Source: Lolium rigidum
Lineage: Eukaryota > Streptophyta > Magnoliopsida > Poales > Poaceae
Reading direction: 5' to 3'
DNA: 64,000 nucleotides
NCBI RefSeq assembly: GCF_022539505.1
Contig: NW_025901036.1
Coordinates: 1 to 64,000 of the forward strand
Part shown: one piece after another, positions 22,346 through 35,410 of the stretch
Numbering within the stretch: position 1 is the stretch's first letter
How the letters are laid out: the number at the start of each line of letters is the position of its first letter
Translations under genes and position numbers: made by a program
Notes under the pieces: generated by a model
The model's input: the letters and a program-made list of their open reading frames with translations, nothing else
Told to the model about the DNA's origin: nothing
Databases searched by the model: none

Positions 22346-23318
22346 ACAAATATGCCCGTGAGCGCGTTGCAACGGGAGAATTTTTCAGTTTTAAAAAATG
22401 TATGCAGTATCACACCAAGATTTTTTTTCATAATATATTACACCAAGAGTTGAATAGATGTGAATGCCAAAGGAATAGTTATAAATGTGAGAGCAACACA
22501 ACAGGACTATAAGAAATTGTACGAAGTAAAGTTCATTTGAATTATGGTTGTTGAATGCTGATAACTAAATTATGCTCACGACCACCAAGCACCATAGGTG
22601 AATCTTTTTTAGATTTTGTACTTTGGTTTCTCGGCAGAAAAAATATTGTTTATTGCTCCTGTGCTTTTGAACATTTGGACGCGAAACAAAGAATATCTTT
22701 GCGCATTACATCTTATTAATTAAAAATAGACCCATTCATCATTGACAGTAAGGCCTCAGGCTGCTCGCTCCTCTTGAGTTGCCTGCGCGAACTGAACCGT
22801 GGAACGACTGCTCATTTGACAACCATCAGACAAATATATCCTTGTGCAACCTAAGCACCAAACGAAATGTTGGCCATCCTGCTGATGTGAACCTTGCGTG
22901 CTACTTCTTCGACCAAGTACTTGGCTACCATGATCGACAGGTAAAATGTGATCGTATGAATAAGTGGTTATGGCATAGCTATTGCAAGCTAAAGTAAACC
23001 GAAAGCCCATTGGAGCTAGCAGCTTGCAAGATTTCAGAGTTCATCTTATCTAGCACGACCAAACACCCAAAAGCTTTCTGGCCAAATCAGATCAGAAGTA
23101 GGCACTGCTATTTTTGCGTTGGTCCACGATCTCCACATAGATGTCCGGAACTTGCAGCCACACAGCAGGAGCACTATCCAGTTGCTGCAAGTTCAGTACT
23201 AAGCTGAGTAGATCTTGTAGAGGAGCTGGAATAAATCCAAACAGGAGGGGAAAGTTGATCGGACTGGGCCGCCTGCGCCTCATCATCTACATCAAACTCG
23301 AGCGGGGGCAGGAGAGCC

Positions 23319-26300
23319 CATTAGTAGAAACAAGGGCTTTGGTTTTTTGCTCCAAAGAGCTTTTGCACCGGATTTAGCACGAACCGGTGCTAATGGGGTC
23401 ATTAGCACCGGTTCGTGCGGTCAGGACGTCCAGGAGGCAACACGAACCGGTGCTAAAGGGTTGGCGTCAGCCGCGAACCCTTTAGCACCGGTACGAACCG
23501 GTGCAAAAGTTTTTCTGCTCCCCACCTCCAACCCCCCCCCCCCCCCCACCTGTGGATCGCCTTTTTAACACTGTAAATTAGAAAAGAAAATGATAGAAAA
23601 TTTAAAAAATAAAATCTTTTGAGATTTCTGTATCTGTATGTTACGCAATCTACTATTAGGGAAAATTAACAAATTTGAATTTCAATTTTTTTGCAAAAAA
23701 GGTTTGAAAAATGGTGAAATCGCATTAACTTTTGCATACGACGTCGGAAAAAAAGTATAATATATCAAAATCATTGTGGGAAAAAGTTACATCCGAATTC
23801 ACCCGGGTTTACCCGGTTAGCCAATTTTTAGATTCTCAAAATTCCAAATTAAAATATGAAAGCAGGAAGATTTTAGTTTTTTCTAGAAATTTAGGATTAT
23901 ATATATTTTTTTATTTTTCAAAATTAAAATTAATAATTGCATTCTGCATAAAGATTACACTCTGCAAATTATAAGTATTTCAAATTTTCAGGTTTTAGGT
24001 TTGGCAATAAAATTGAAAAAAGTTAATAATAATTAAAAATAATACAAATTATAAAGTTAATGTTTATTTATTTATTCAAGATTATTATTATATCATTACT
24101 TTTGTTTATTAAAAGAATTATTTGAAATTCGAACAATAAAGAAATATGACATCGACCGATATGTTAATAGGATTGATATGATACTAGTATCACATACATG
24201 CGCGCGAAGCACTTGGATGCGGGATGGAAAGGAACTTGGAAGTTAAGCGTGCTAGTGCTAGAGTAGTGGGAGGATGGGTGACCGAGCGGGAAGTTTGAGC
24301 ACGAGTAAGTAATTAGATTAGAGATAAGGGTAATTAGAGAATAAACTTGTGAAATAACTAAAACTAGCATAGTGGTCCTCGCAAATGCGAGGGTATCCCT
24401 AGTGCTGTTTGAGAAAAAAAATTATGATTTCATTAACAATAAAGAATTCACCACCTCGTTACTATGTGACCACGAACATTCATTAACCACTTCTGAGAAG
24501 TATGGCATGTAATAAAACTCAAACAGACCATATCTCGATATAATAGTCACGAAACTTGGTTTTCCTTGATTCACCGATTAGGAATTGTGGATTAGACAGG
24601 TAAGAAGATCACAATACATTGTGTACAACCATGCATTGTCTATCAATAATCTTTTTTATTGGATCAAATGTTTGACTTGCAGTTTGGCAAAATGCAAACC
24701 CGCATGAAAACAAATGGGTCTCACTAACTTGTTTCATGATAAAATAATTCAAGTGTATTTCAGTTTTCAATCCACTTCGAAAGCATATCTCGGGTGAAAG
24801 GTATTAACTTTTATTTAAAGTTTTTATTACTTCCTGGTTTTCGTACCAGTTGCCGTTTATATTAAAGAGGAAATTACCCTACTATTTTCCAAGCCTGAGA
24901 TAAAAATTCATCATCCTCTACATTGATCTCTGGTAAATGTGGACACATAGGAGGATATTTTCATCCGTATAAATTAAATTAAAATAAAATTAAAAAGCAA
25001 CAATGTCACTTGTAGAAATATTACTTTGCATCAACTCCAAACATGAATAATGCTCAATATCTCACTTCTCAAAATGAATGGTTAAAACGGCAAATAAAAG
25101 TATCTAATCTAACCCATAAAACGAAAACAACCATTTGGAGAAGTATAGTACTCCTATATACTTTGTACATACTCTCTTATAAACCATGTTTATGAATTAA
25201 TTTGCAGCATCCAATTTTATGTAGGGGCAAGAACGTCCAGATGTGACTCGGTGGCTAGAGACAACAGTGGTCAATAATTTGGCTGGAGTTCCATTCTTTG
25301 TGGACTGAATTTTGGATGTCTCACAGAAGTGCCATCTGAGCTCAGTCCGAGAAATTAAGGAGGTAGACACACATTTAATTAGCTCAGTCCGATTGACTTC
25401 GAAGTATCCAATTTCTTTCAGCTTCCGAGGCATTCATATGCGAAGGTTTTATTATTGTGTGCATGAGTAGTGTGTATCCTCCATGTACCACCAAAAAAAT
25501 TCAACTAAAACCTAAGTAAAATATGAATATATGTACCTTCATCTTTTCTTGTCTCAAATCAATCCAACATCATTCGCATCCCACATATACCCATCGTTTT
25601 CTCTAGCTCCATACACAACATCTCAAGGTCAATCCCGCTAAAGGAGAAGTTGTACACTTATACTGCCTTATTCTTTTGCTCTCAACAGGTGAACCTGGAA
25701 GAACATAAGAAAATGAGCATATGAGAAAAGAGCAATCATTAAGAAAAAATTGACCCTACACGTCTAACGCTAGTTTAAACACTAACAAATAACAACAAAA
25801 GAAAGGAAAAACCAGAAAGGGAAACTAATTATAAGCCTCCACTAAAATATTCTGCGCATTTTGCTTCTGCAATTTATCCAATTTTATAGTACCACAATTT
25901 CTTATGAAAATCAAAGCAGTATATTTCTTGCCTTTTTCCAGGTTTAAGTTTGTTTGGTTGTGCCTAGATTTCTTGTCTGGATGGTAGTTAGGACTCGTTA
26001 ATTATGGACAGAGGCATATGGAATTGGCAGGGGAGAATACTGTGGAATACAACTATGTGTAAAGTGACATAAAACCCAGCACCGACATGTAGATGAAGGT
26101 AGGCGTCTTCTATAACTGAAACACATCCTGCAAGCAAACTGTAACACAAAGAAGCTTAATTAGATTCAGGTTAGGCTCGTCCAGGTACCATGACACATCA
26201 CATAGAAAATTCATAGAGAGAAAACAAAAGGAGTGAAGAATATGCAACAGAACCTCGTTGCAGCAACACAGAACCTCCCGTAACCTTGCCAACATATGGA

Positions 26301-27672
26301 TCTCTTGAAGCGATAGTCCCCTATGCCAGCCACATCATTTCTTCTGAGCTCGTCAGTAAATAATTTAACCAATCAATCTATTAAACCTAGATGATATGTG
26401 AGCCTGAAAGTGTAATGTTCACCTCAATAATTACATGTGTTTGTGAATTATTGTGCTAGAAACAAAAAGAATTTGGGACCAAATTAGGGGCCGCCTTCTC
26501 CTGGTCATACTATTTTTTAGACTCCTTAGTAGACCATGCAATGTCAGAAGTAGGTTCTACATACTACCTGTACGATTATTACCATCATAAACTCTGAAGT
26601 TGATTCCTCTAGTAATCCTAGTGCGTGAGATCAGAGCTGAGTAATCCAATATGCAGTTTAACATATGAACTGATCAAAGAAAACATACCGTCTCCACCAA
26701 ATCTGTTATATGACCGCCATCGTGAACACCTGCAATATGGATCATCAATCTGCCATCGTTGTGCATGGCCAATGGATTTGGCGAACATGCTCCGATTGCT
26801 CGACATCGCCAGCTGGCGTCATCTGGAGTTATGCCCTAATGAACGCCCGCTTCATAAATTGATCTGCACGTTTAGAAAGCACTCACGGCGAGGACCAATC
26901 TCCATCCTATACTTTTCAGAATATGTCCTCTCTGTTTAGATTGCATCGTCCTCTACTCTCTTCGAGGACTGGTGTCGTGACTTGTGAGAGCATTGACTCG
27001 TTGGAGACAATCGATTGTATGTAGCCACTGTAGACGTATCACACCAGCCATATGTTGGGCGGCACTCCGGCAGTTGATCGCCGTCATCGTTGACTCATTG
27101 GAAACAATCGGTTGTGCGTCCGCCGACACACCTTATGAGACTTTCTCGAATCTAAACCACTTAGAAATCTGAACAGAAGGCCGGCAAATCTTTTTCAATA
27201 CGTATCTTGGATCGTATAGACGTGGGCATGAAGGACACTCTATACGCACATGTATCTAATTGATACCGGATCGCTTTAAGAGCTAATCATCACCGTTATT
27301 CTTGATTTGCTTGTGCCTAGCTAATCTAAACCGTTGGTTGTTTTTTGTTTTAATAATATAATAGATACTAGAAATTCTGAAAAAAAGAAAAAAAAGAGGG
27401 AGTGAAAAATAATTTGAATTTTTTTTACGATAGCGGGGTTCTACCGCGGCAGGGTTTTGGGACATTTTCCTGCCGTGGCAGTTACGAACCGGTGCTAAAC
27501 GTCCTCTCGCTCGGGCGCCCGACAGCCGCCACGTGGTGCCCCCTTTAGCACCGGTTCGCAATTGAAACGGTGCCAAAGGGGGGGCCTTTTGCACGGGATG
27601 CTTTGCACCGGTTGGGCATCCGGTGCATATGGCTCTTACCAACCGGTGCAAAAGCTCCTTTTTCCACTAGTG
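23319..27672. mobile_element. Non-autonomous CACTA (En/Spm) transposon, 4.35 kb
   Basis: The left end is CATTAGTAGAAACAAGGGCT and the right end, read inward, is CACTAGTGGAAAAAGGAGCT, flanked by a perfect 3-bp TSD GCC (23316-23318 and 27673-27675). Subterminal repeats of the ACGAACCGGTGCTAA / TTAGCACCGGTTCG type fill 23360-23515 and 27485-27655, the expected binding sites for a TnpA-like protein. No transposase ORF is visible, and the AT-rich interior (23580-27400) has only short ORFs. A 5S-rRNA-like segment lies at about 24230-24295. The first bases CATTA deviate from CACTA, so the left end may be impaired. Confidence 0.9.
24200..24300 (+). repeat. 5S-rRNA-like segment inside the CACTA element
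   Basis: The stretch ..GAAC-TTGGAAGTTAAGCGTGCT.. followed by GAGTAGT..AGGATGGGTGACC..GGGAAGT matches the order and spacing of the plant 5S rRNA internal promoter (box A AAGTTAAGCGTGCT, box C GGATGGGTGACC). The 5S start and end are missing or altered, so it is not a functional 5S gene. It may keep a TFIIIA-type promoter. Confidence 0.65.
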
Positions 27673-28307
27673 GCCCTAGGCTGAGATAGGGACAGCGAGG
27701 ATGTGCTTGGTCTTGGAGAAATAGGGGGGAGCGGTGGAGTTGCACGCCTCCGTGCTGGTGCTTCCCACGCCGGATCTGAAGATTCGGATCGAGGGATATT
27801 TTACTACAGATAACCCACCCAAACAAATGTGCGAAACAACGCGATGCACACGTGCTAGGAGCGGCCCTTACTCGCCTGTGACGGGAGGATGTGTGAGGGA
27901 AGCTGGCCGGCAGCGGGGGTCGGTCTGTTGACTGCGGAGGTACCAAGCGCCAGGGAATCGGGCCGGTGCGTGGGGAGTCAGGAGTGACCAACTGACCATG
28001 GCTGCGATGCACAGGGGAACACAGCGGCGGTGGTACACCGGGATATAAAGGATTTGCTTTTCCGTCTAGCGCACTTGAAGCAGAGCATGGGGGAGGCAAT
28101 GGTTGTGCGGAGGGGCGAGGATCGCCACTGCGGAAACCTCGGCGGCTATGAGCAGGTTGGGCGGAGGGACAGAGAAACGAAGAAAATGAAAAAATGAAAC
28201 AAACCGTTCACTTAGCGGTGGCAGGCTATGTAATTTCGATCAACTTCAAGGGTAACAAAAAAATGGACCAACAAGAAATCTTATTTTTCTTTATTATTAG
28301 ATATAGA

Positions 28308-29127
28308 CTAGGAAACATGCCCGCGCGTTGCGTCGGATTGATTTTTACAAGCGGAACTACCATCAAAATATGTCGGTAAGCTATATGCAGAAGGGTGGGT
28401 GTGAATTGTGATGCTGCACGTGAGATGTTCAACCAATGTTTTACAACCGAAATTGTAGACAGTTGTAGACAAGTTACAAACAGATGATAACTAAAAATAC
28501 ATGTTTTAGCGTAAACTCACTTTGTTGGTTGTTTAAAATATTATGCTTGGATGTAAGTACTCGCACTTACGTAGTGCATAACGAGCACTGGATCAATCCA
28601 ATCGAAAGAGCGCGACTTTGTTCAAAGGAGAAGAAAGATAACAATACAACTGACACGTACTCGATCCCGAGGAAGCAAAAATAACAGCGTTCACATGTGA
28701 TTGGTGGACATCCGCTCCAACTTAAGATGTCATTTTGTCATTCCGCGCCAGGCGTACACACGAGTTCTGAATATTACACTGCACAATCATTACCGGTAGT
28801 TAAATATTGAGCACAGTGAATAAAAACGTCACTACTATCCATTGACTGTAAATGCTGCCTGCTTTTTTTTGTAAGGTTTCCTTTTAAACTGATTTTCTAT
28901 TATTTATAATTTTGTTGATTTTTATGAAATTGTTAGAGTGATTTGTGCAGTGAAATTTGTTTTCACTTCTTCGCAAATGTTTCCTTCCTAAGTTTTACCA
29001 ACAAAAGATTGCATGGCCCGCCCTTTGAACCCCACGATCTTATTGTCATTCTATTAGGATATAGACAATTCACAAAGAAAGAACGATAAATAGTTGAAGT
29101 AGAAAAGAATGATTACTTTGGTTAGGA
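28308..29127 (-). mobile_element. Helitron H3 (minus strand, 3' end clear)
   Basis: The minus-strand 3' end is CTAG at 28308-28311, preceded by a decayed hairpin (CCGACGCAACGCGCGGGC) and ATGTTTC. It abuts the 5' end of H2 (28307). A plausible 5' end is TCCTAACCAAAGTAATC at 29127, directly before the 3' end of H4, but it departs from the consensus. The interior (about 0.8 kb) is AT-rich without a credible ORF. Confidence 0.5.
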
Positions 29128-29162
29128 CTAGGAAGCATGCCCGTGCGTTGCACCGGGAAAAC
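29128..29162 (-). mobile_element. 3' terminus of Helitron H4 (minus strand)
   Basis: On the minus strand CCCGGTGCAACGCACGGGCA (hairpin), then TGCTTCCTAG, CTRR terminus at 29128, followed by host T (29127). The 5' end was not found; the element extends right for an unknown distance and may include the gene-like DNA at 29.75-30.65 kb. Confidence 0.7.
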
Positions 29163-29315
29163 ACATAGTTTAAAAAAAGTGTGACCATAGAACAGTCAAC
29201 AGACTTTGCTTAATCCAACAAAGCTTAACATCAATATAAAGTTAATCTAAATCTTTCCTATGAATATAGCAAAGGAAGGACAAGTGGTCAGAATAAAGAA
29301 CTCAAAATAAACATA

Positions 29316-29405
29316 CTCCCTCTGTCCAACAAAAGATGTCTCAATTTTATCTAAATTTAGATATATCTAGACATGAGTTAAGAGATCCTTTATGGGACGG
29401 AGAAA
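29316..29405. mobile_element. Stowaway-type MITE
   Basis: A ~90-bp element with the Tc1/mariner MITE terminus CTCCCTCTGTCC on the left and GGGACGGAG near the right end, bounded by TA. The body has the usual CTAAATTTAGATATATCTAGA palindrome-like core. The right terminus is slightly eroded. Confidence 0.75.
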
Positions 29406-31099
29406 TATAACTTTTGTGCTATCTTATAACAATGCATAGTTCCTGCAAAAAAAAAAAGACCAGAAGTAATCATGTATATTTTGAGGCAAATCGTGTATTA
29501 CTTAAACAGAGGAATCCCTCTAAAGAAATTCTATATGTGCCAGATAGATATATTTTTACTGGCCGTTGATCTGTTGCACACTGTCAAGGTTCCCTCTTGT
29601 TGTGATGCGGAGAACAAAATCTGACACAAATTGTGAAGTAACAATCTGAATATTTAATAGTCAAATACCACTCTGAATATTGAATAGTACGTGTGATAGT
29701 AGCATGAAAAGATGGAGTTCAGTAGCTTTCACCAAAGAATTGAAAAGTGACACCAGACCCCAAACGGTCATGGATCGGAAGATCCGCACGGCGACCCTGG
29801 TGGAGAAGCTAAAGACCTGCTGCCCGCTGCGTTAGATCCCTATATAGCTCACCTCGGCCAGGTAGTTCATCGCCAACGCAGGCGCATACCACGTTCATGA
29901 AGAAGGCGGCAAGATTCTGACCATGTTGCGTGCGTCCGTGTGCACCATCGAGGCATCGCCTGCCTTACGGAGTCACGGTGGGGCAACAATGCAAGTAATC
30001 TGGATCGATCACGCTCACGCCACCACGGCCCTCGTGGTGGTTGCCTGCACCGAGGCGTGCAAGTTCCGGATGGTCGGGAGTCATCAGCTTATGGGGATGT
30101 AGGCGCAGTGGCGGTGATGTGGGATTTGCGCCGTGGAGGCAGATGGAGTTCTTCTCCGCGTGCCTGGCCAGGCCGCCGGCAGTCCAAAGTCCAAACCCGC
30201 GAGCCGGCCAATCACAACGACGTCCGCGACTCATGTGGTGATAGAGAAGAAGGCACATGCTCTGGCTGCTACAGGTGCTCCAATGGTCGATTCATTGCAG
30301 TGGTAGTATTTTGCCGATTCGATTTGGCCATGGCACCATGGCTGGCGAGAGCTCAAGATAACAGGGTGGCGACGACGACGAACGGACGGCTTGGAAGAGA
30401 TCAAGGTCTCGCTTGCGCTTCTCTTTGGTTGATCTATGGATATCGATTCTGGCCTTCTGGTTTCGGGTGCAGACTTGGTGATCGATGAAATAGGCTCCAG
30501 AGCGTCGACCAGAAAAAGCGAGTAGCTAAAGACGCCTTTGGCCGACCGTGCGGACTGGAAATCTGGAATCATGCCGTCGCGGCCTTGCCGTCCTCTGCTA
30601 CTTTCCGGCGAGTTCGAGCCGTACGCCCTCATGGTGAGTCAGCCATAATCGCCACCTCACCCTTTTCCTCGCCTGGTGTCCATTGTCGCTGCGTTGAGTT
30701 GTTCAGGTCTGGATAATCGATCCTCTCTAGATTCGATGCGACGAGCTGATCATGGACATATATAGAGAGATAGGATGCAGAGTTGCAGGCAGGTATGGTG
30801 TTTTGGTTGGGGTAGGACTCTGTTTGAGGGACATCTAAAGGTATAATTGTTGCACCCCCATGGGGCTCTCACAGCGTTTTGAGCTTCTCGGCCGTCGGAT
30901 CACCCCATCTTTGCCCCACTTTGCATCTCATCCGTTTATTCTGAGCAGAAAGTGAGTGTTCCAATTGGCCCTCCCACTAGCTAACCCCATGCAACGGCCA
31001 TGTGTTACCCGCCAGTGACTGCACGGGGGTCCCACTTCCATCCGGGCCCGCATGTCAGTGACTGCAGGTGGACTTCATTCGGTCGCTTGCCTTCGGGTA
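29406..31099. other. Probable captured gene fragments, no intact gene
   Basis: 29760-30640 is GC-richer and exon-like. An open stretch from the ATG near 29770 (MDRKIRTATLVEKLKTCC) hits a stop after about 21 codons, and several 60-180-codon ORFs on both strands overlap each other without recognisable motifs. This fits Helitron-captured gene pieces downstream of the H4 terminus. 30640-31100 shows nothing further I can support. Confidence 0.35.
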
Positions 31100-32060
31100 G
31101 ATTGGGTATTTCCTTGTGGGACGATTGGATGAGACAAAACTCCAGTCCGGGACCAGAACCCTAGCCATTTGTGCGTTCCCTCCCCCAATCCCCTATCTTT
31201 CCTCCCCCAATCTTGTCGTTCTTCCGCCGCCGCCGCCGCCGCCTCCCGATATCACGCTCTCCTCGGCTGTGAGCTCGGCCCGGCGCCGCCGGTGGAGCGA
31301 CGAGGCGTGAGCGCGCGGGAGAGGCGCCGCTGGTGGAGCACATCGCGTGGGAGCAGCGCGCCGGTCGAGCGCCAATCCCCGCGCGCGAGCGCACGGATCC
31401 TCCCCAATCCCCGCTCCTCCTCTCCCGTCTAATCCTCATCTCCCCTCATCCCCAGCAACGACATGGAGAGTGGCGGCGCGCCCGTTCCTCGGGGCCCTCC
31501 ACCCGTGGCTGCTTGGCGGCGGCGGACGGTAGGTGGCGAGCCCGTTCCTCCGGCCCTCCACCCGCGACTGCTTGGCTGCGGCAGGGGTTGGACGGCGGCG
31601 GCCTCTGGTGGTGGACGCCACTACGTGCCGAGGCAGCAGCGTGATTTGGCTTGGCTGTGGAAGCTCGGTGGCATGGCAGGATGGAGGTGGGTAGAGGCCG
31701 TGGGTTGCAGGTAGACTTGGGGCCAAGCATTAGGGGCAGCAACGGGCTGAGATTCAGGTTTGCTTCTCTCCTTCCTCTCTCTGTCTCTTCCGCTCTACCT
31801 CTCTCTCTAATTTCACTATTGTTTCTCCTGGCTGTAGGGAACGGAGGAGGGGGTCTGAGTGGAGGAGGGTGTCTACTGTAGCTGTCGGGATGATGCGGCA
31901 GCACATCTGGAGCTAGTGCGGTCGGGCATGACCTGCGAGGAGTGGGGGCAGTCATGCTCGAGGAGGATCAGGAGAAGCCGGTGTGAGGCTGGTCTGGTTC
32001 CTCGGCGGGGTATGCAAGCCCTTGCTCTACTCCGATGAGTCAGGTTGGCCGTTCTTGTTA
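31100..32060 (+). other. GC-rich gene-like 5' region (possible non-coding transcript), unassigned
   Basis: It resembles a grass 5' UTR/first exon: pyrimidine-rich AGAACCCTAGCC near 31155, a CCGCCGCCGCC run, then a candidate intron 31758-31837 (CAG|GTTTGC..TGTAG|GGAACG). The six-frame ORFs here are proline/arginine-rich in all frames, as expected from GC-rich DNA. An imperfect tandem duplication lies at about 31479-31525 and 31538-31585 (CCCGTTCCTC..CCCTCCACCCG..GCTGCTTGG). No protein family is recognised. Confidence 0.35.
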
Positions 32061-35000
32061 GCTATCATTTTTTGAGTGATCTTTTTTTTCTTTACACAAG
32101 GTAGAGAAAATGAAGATTCAAGGAGCAGGGTGTTTAGGATGAAGTGGAATAGAGACTTCTATCCAGTGGAGCGGAGGAAACATTGTTTTTTTAGATAGAT
32201 TGGGTATGGAGATTTCTATCCAGTGGCTTTTCTATTCACTGTATTGTTCTGCGTGATCTATCTGTTAATACATGTATTCACAACTAGAGAAAAATGATCA
32301 ACGTTATTATGTCACTTTGCAGGTTTGTGTGCCTCTGTGTGGTGCATATTTCACATGTTTGGAGCCTACAACCATGTATGCTCATGCGTTTCTCTCAGAT
32401 TCTGAGTCTTGCATTCATTTCTTGAATAGCAAGACGATTCGACGAAGAGTGGTTCCTACTGATGCCGGATGAAGACATGCTGCTCTGTTTGCTTTGGAGG
32501 TTCGCACCCATGGTGTAGCATCGTTGGATGATATTTAGCGTATTGATATCATCACTTCAATGGTATCTGAAGCAGCCCAAAGCGAGAGTTATTAGATCGT
32601 TGAGCTCTCTTTAGAAATTTCACTACCTGCAGTTGTAGCAGCTAATGAATGTGCCATCAGGTAGCCATCTATACTTTAGAATCTCTTCCTCAGTTTTTCT
32701 GTAGCACCTTTAGTTCATATATGTGATAATTTAAGGAGATGAAGAATGAGATTACGTCTATGTTAACCTTGTCAAATAGCTTAACGCGTGTGGTCTCAAT
32801 TGCATAGACGGTTAGATTTGTAAATAACAAATACTTTGTTTTGTTTTGGCCGATACTTGGATAATTACAATTGTAACCATGTCTTACCTGCTTGTAAATG
32901 TACATGGATTACTTTTTGTGTTCATGTTCTTATAATAAAAATATGATGATTCTGAACAATTTTTTTACAATGTTATTTCCTTCTTCTGTTAATAGGTTAT
33001 ATATGAAGCAAAACATGGCAATGGAAAATTGTATCAAGGACAAAATAGCATCTGGAAGTAACTAGGAGGGATCCACAAAGTATAGAGAAGAGTAGATATT
33101 TGGAATGCCATTGCCAGGTTAGAATCGTCTTCCTCTGTAGGATGTTCATTGTGTTCTGAGGGAAAATGGGTGATTTCAGGTGATGTATATTAAGCGCAAC
33201 AGATGAAGGAGAGGGTTGAGGGCATGTAGTTTAGTAGATGTGGCCCAGTGAGCGTCTATGGAGGTTCTTAATGAGCACTTCCTCTAAGATGCTTTTAGGT
33301 TGTTGATTCTTTTGTATTATTGTTTTAAGGGGCCAGAAACATAAGAGTCTTGACAGCCTTGACCTCCAGGTTTATATGAAGAGCAAAGTGGGGTTTTTAT
33401 ATGACTCCAGGTCCAAGCAAAGCACATCATTTTTTTTTGTAGTTGAGAGGATAAGAGCTTTACTGGTTGTAGCTGATCGAGTTTTCGAGCCATTGCTAAT
33501 TCCAATTGTTGTTGTTCATTTTTTTTTTTAGATTTACAGAAATGTAGCCCATGTACAAGCCACTGGAAGTATGAGAAATTAAGAATAGACTTGAGTTCTA
33601 TAGGGTCTTGTTGCTGGCGTGTCTAATTTGGGGTTTAGTACATTCATAGTTGTTAATGCAAATCAAGTCTGGAAGTATAAGAAATAAAGATATATTTTCA
33701 GTTACAGTAGCTTATGAATGCATATCTCTGAGATCTTCTATTCAGCAAATGATGCTCCCAAATTATCTGATTAGGTTAGAAGTTTACCTATTAGCCAAGC
33801 GACCATTTTCGGCTGGATAGGTATTGATTAGACCTGCGTGTTCCTCACATTTTAGACACTCATTACAATATTACCTTGTGTTTCTCCCTTTTTTACTAAG
33901 ATTCTGTGTACCTAATGTTTAACTCTCATGCACGAAACAAATATAGCTGTATAAATTTGTGATTGGTGTAAAGATGTGAACCTAATGTTTTCTTCTACTA
34001 TTTGATATGAAAATCTTCTCTTAATCTTGCAGGTTATATTACTATTTCAATTTGCTACTCATTCTGATCCAAATTAATCGACTACTCATCATTGGTGTGT
34101 TTAACACATCGTTTTAATAGTACACTCCAAAATCTATGGACTCTATTATTGTGGAAGGTCACGCTTATGCACTTTGGTTTACTTACCCTACTTAGTAGTT
34201 AGATTGTCTATGCTTCTCAGCCTGCCAGCTGCTACGGTAATCTTAGAATGGTGGGGTTGGGCTGAAAGGTAAAGAGCTAGCAATTTGTGCTGCTAAACTG
34301 TATGGTAAATAGGACAAGCTATTTCTATGCATTCAGTTGTTGATACAGGGATCCGAACAATTGATTTCCTAGCTTCACCAAACGTGATGATATAAATATT
34401 GATCTCAGTACTAATATGTATATTGGGAACAAATTAATTTTACAAGGAGGTTTCCATCAAATATTTGATCTATATAGATTCTTCCGAATTCAATTATTAT
34501 GGTTCCTCGTTGCATGCCCATTTTCCGTCGCACCTAGATTTTCTCATAATTGTTATCCTATGAATGTTAATATTTCCAGGAAATATGTGGTCTTATTCAG
34601 GCGCTCTCGTAAACCCTCTATCCCCTAACAAGGATCCTCTTGGGAGGATTGATTGTGGTGCCATTCAAAATTTCTACTTTGTAAGTTCTTTTTTTTTATC
34701 TCGGGTTTGTATTAAATGGTGCTTCTCACATCGATCATATAGTGTGTTATATTTTGCAAGAACTTTGTACACAAACATATCAACAGTCATAAAGTGGCGG
34801 CTATCTATACTTCTCTGTTCCTTTTCAGAAAGTTGTGGGGGTTATCTATACTTCTTTCTCAACCATTCTCATGTTATGAGTTGCTTTGATAGCATCTGAA
34901 AGTGGCGGACAAGACTCGGTACAGTAGTACATTTCTACTGCATTATTTGTATGGTATGTAAATTTAGTTGGATGTTCCTTTCTAGACCTTAATGACAACG

Positions 35001-35410
35001 ATCAAATACCAGCAAAATAGTGTTTGCGTATGTGCATGTGGAAAGAAGATTGTTTAGATTTCTTGTGCATCTTAACAATTACAGCCATTTGCTATATAAA
35101 TGTAAAGAGCATCTTTATTACTGCAACATGAAAACTATACTGCTAATCGCTTGGTTTTCCTACGTAGTATGATCATTTCAGTTGAGGACATCCTCAGCAT
35201 CCAAAAATGCCTTAATCGTAAATATTGTGGCACCGATAACTATAGATTAAGATGAACAATTCTATTTATAATACTGCACCATGGACTGTTCTTTAAATAC
35301 AAACGGCCATACAAGCATGTTGAAAAATGCCATACAGAAATTACAGAGAACTCCTGCACCTGTGACTTAGTTAGGCAACATAAACAATCCAAATACAGAA
35401 ATTCAATTCG
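32061..35410. other. AT-rich intergenic or intronic DNA
   Basis: No ORF, tandem repeat or terminal inverted repeat that I can support. The base composition and pyrimidine tracts before AG (for example near 32320 and 34020) look like plant introns, so it could belong to a spliced non-coding transcript starting near 31.1 kb. Confidence 0.3.

Larger units (their letters stand above)
22346..28307 (-). mobile_element. Helitron H2 (minus strand) with nested CACTA element
   Basis: 3' end: hairpin CCCGT..ACGGG at 22354-22375 with a decayed terminus near 22346. 5' end: TCTATATCTAATAATAAAG starting at 28307, close to the TCTATACCTAATAATAAAG of the other Helitrons. Without the CACTA insertion (23319-27672) it is about 1.6 kb. 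The remaining parts (22740-23318 and 27676-28190) are GC-rich and gene-like, probably captured gene pieces; I could not identify the parent gene. Its 5' end directly touches the 3' end of Helitron H3. Confidence 0.65.

Noticed and set aside
24200..24300. A functional 5S rRNA gene
   Set aside because: Only the internal-promoter-like middle is recognisable; the 5' and 3' stem sequences needed for a 5S rRNA are missing.
31161..31955. Proline/arginine-rich ORFs up to 169 codons
   Set aside because: Open in nearly all frames because of GC-richness; no motif, and a candidate intron cuts through them.
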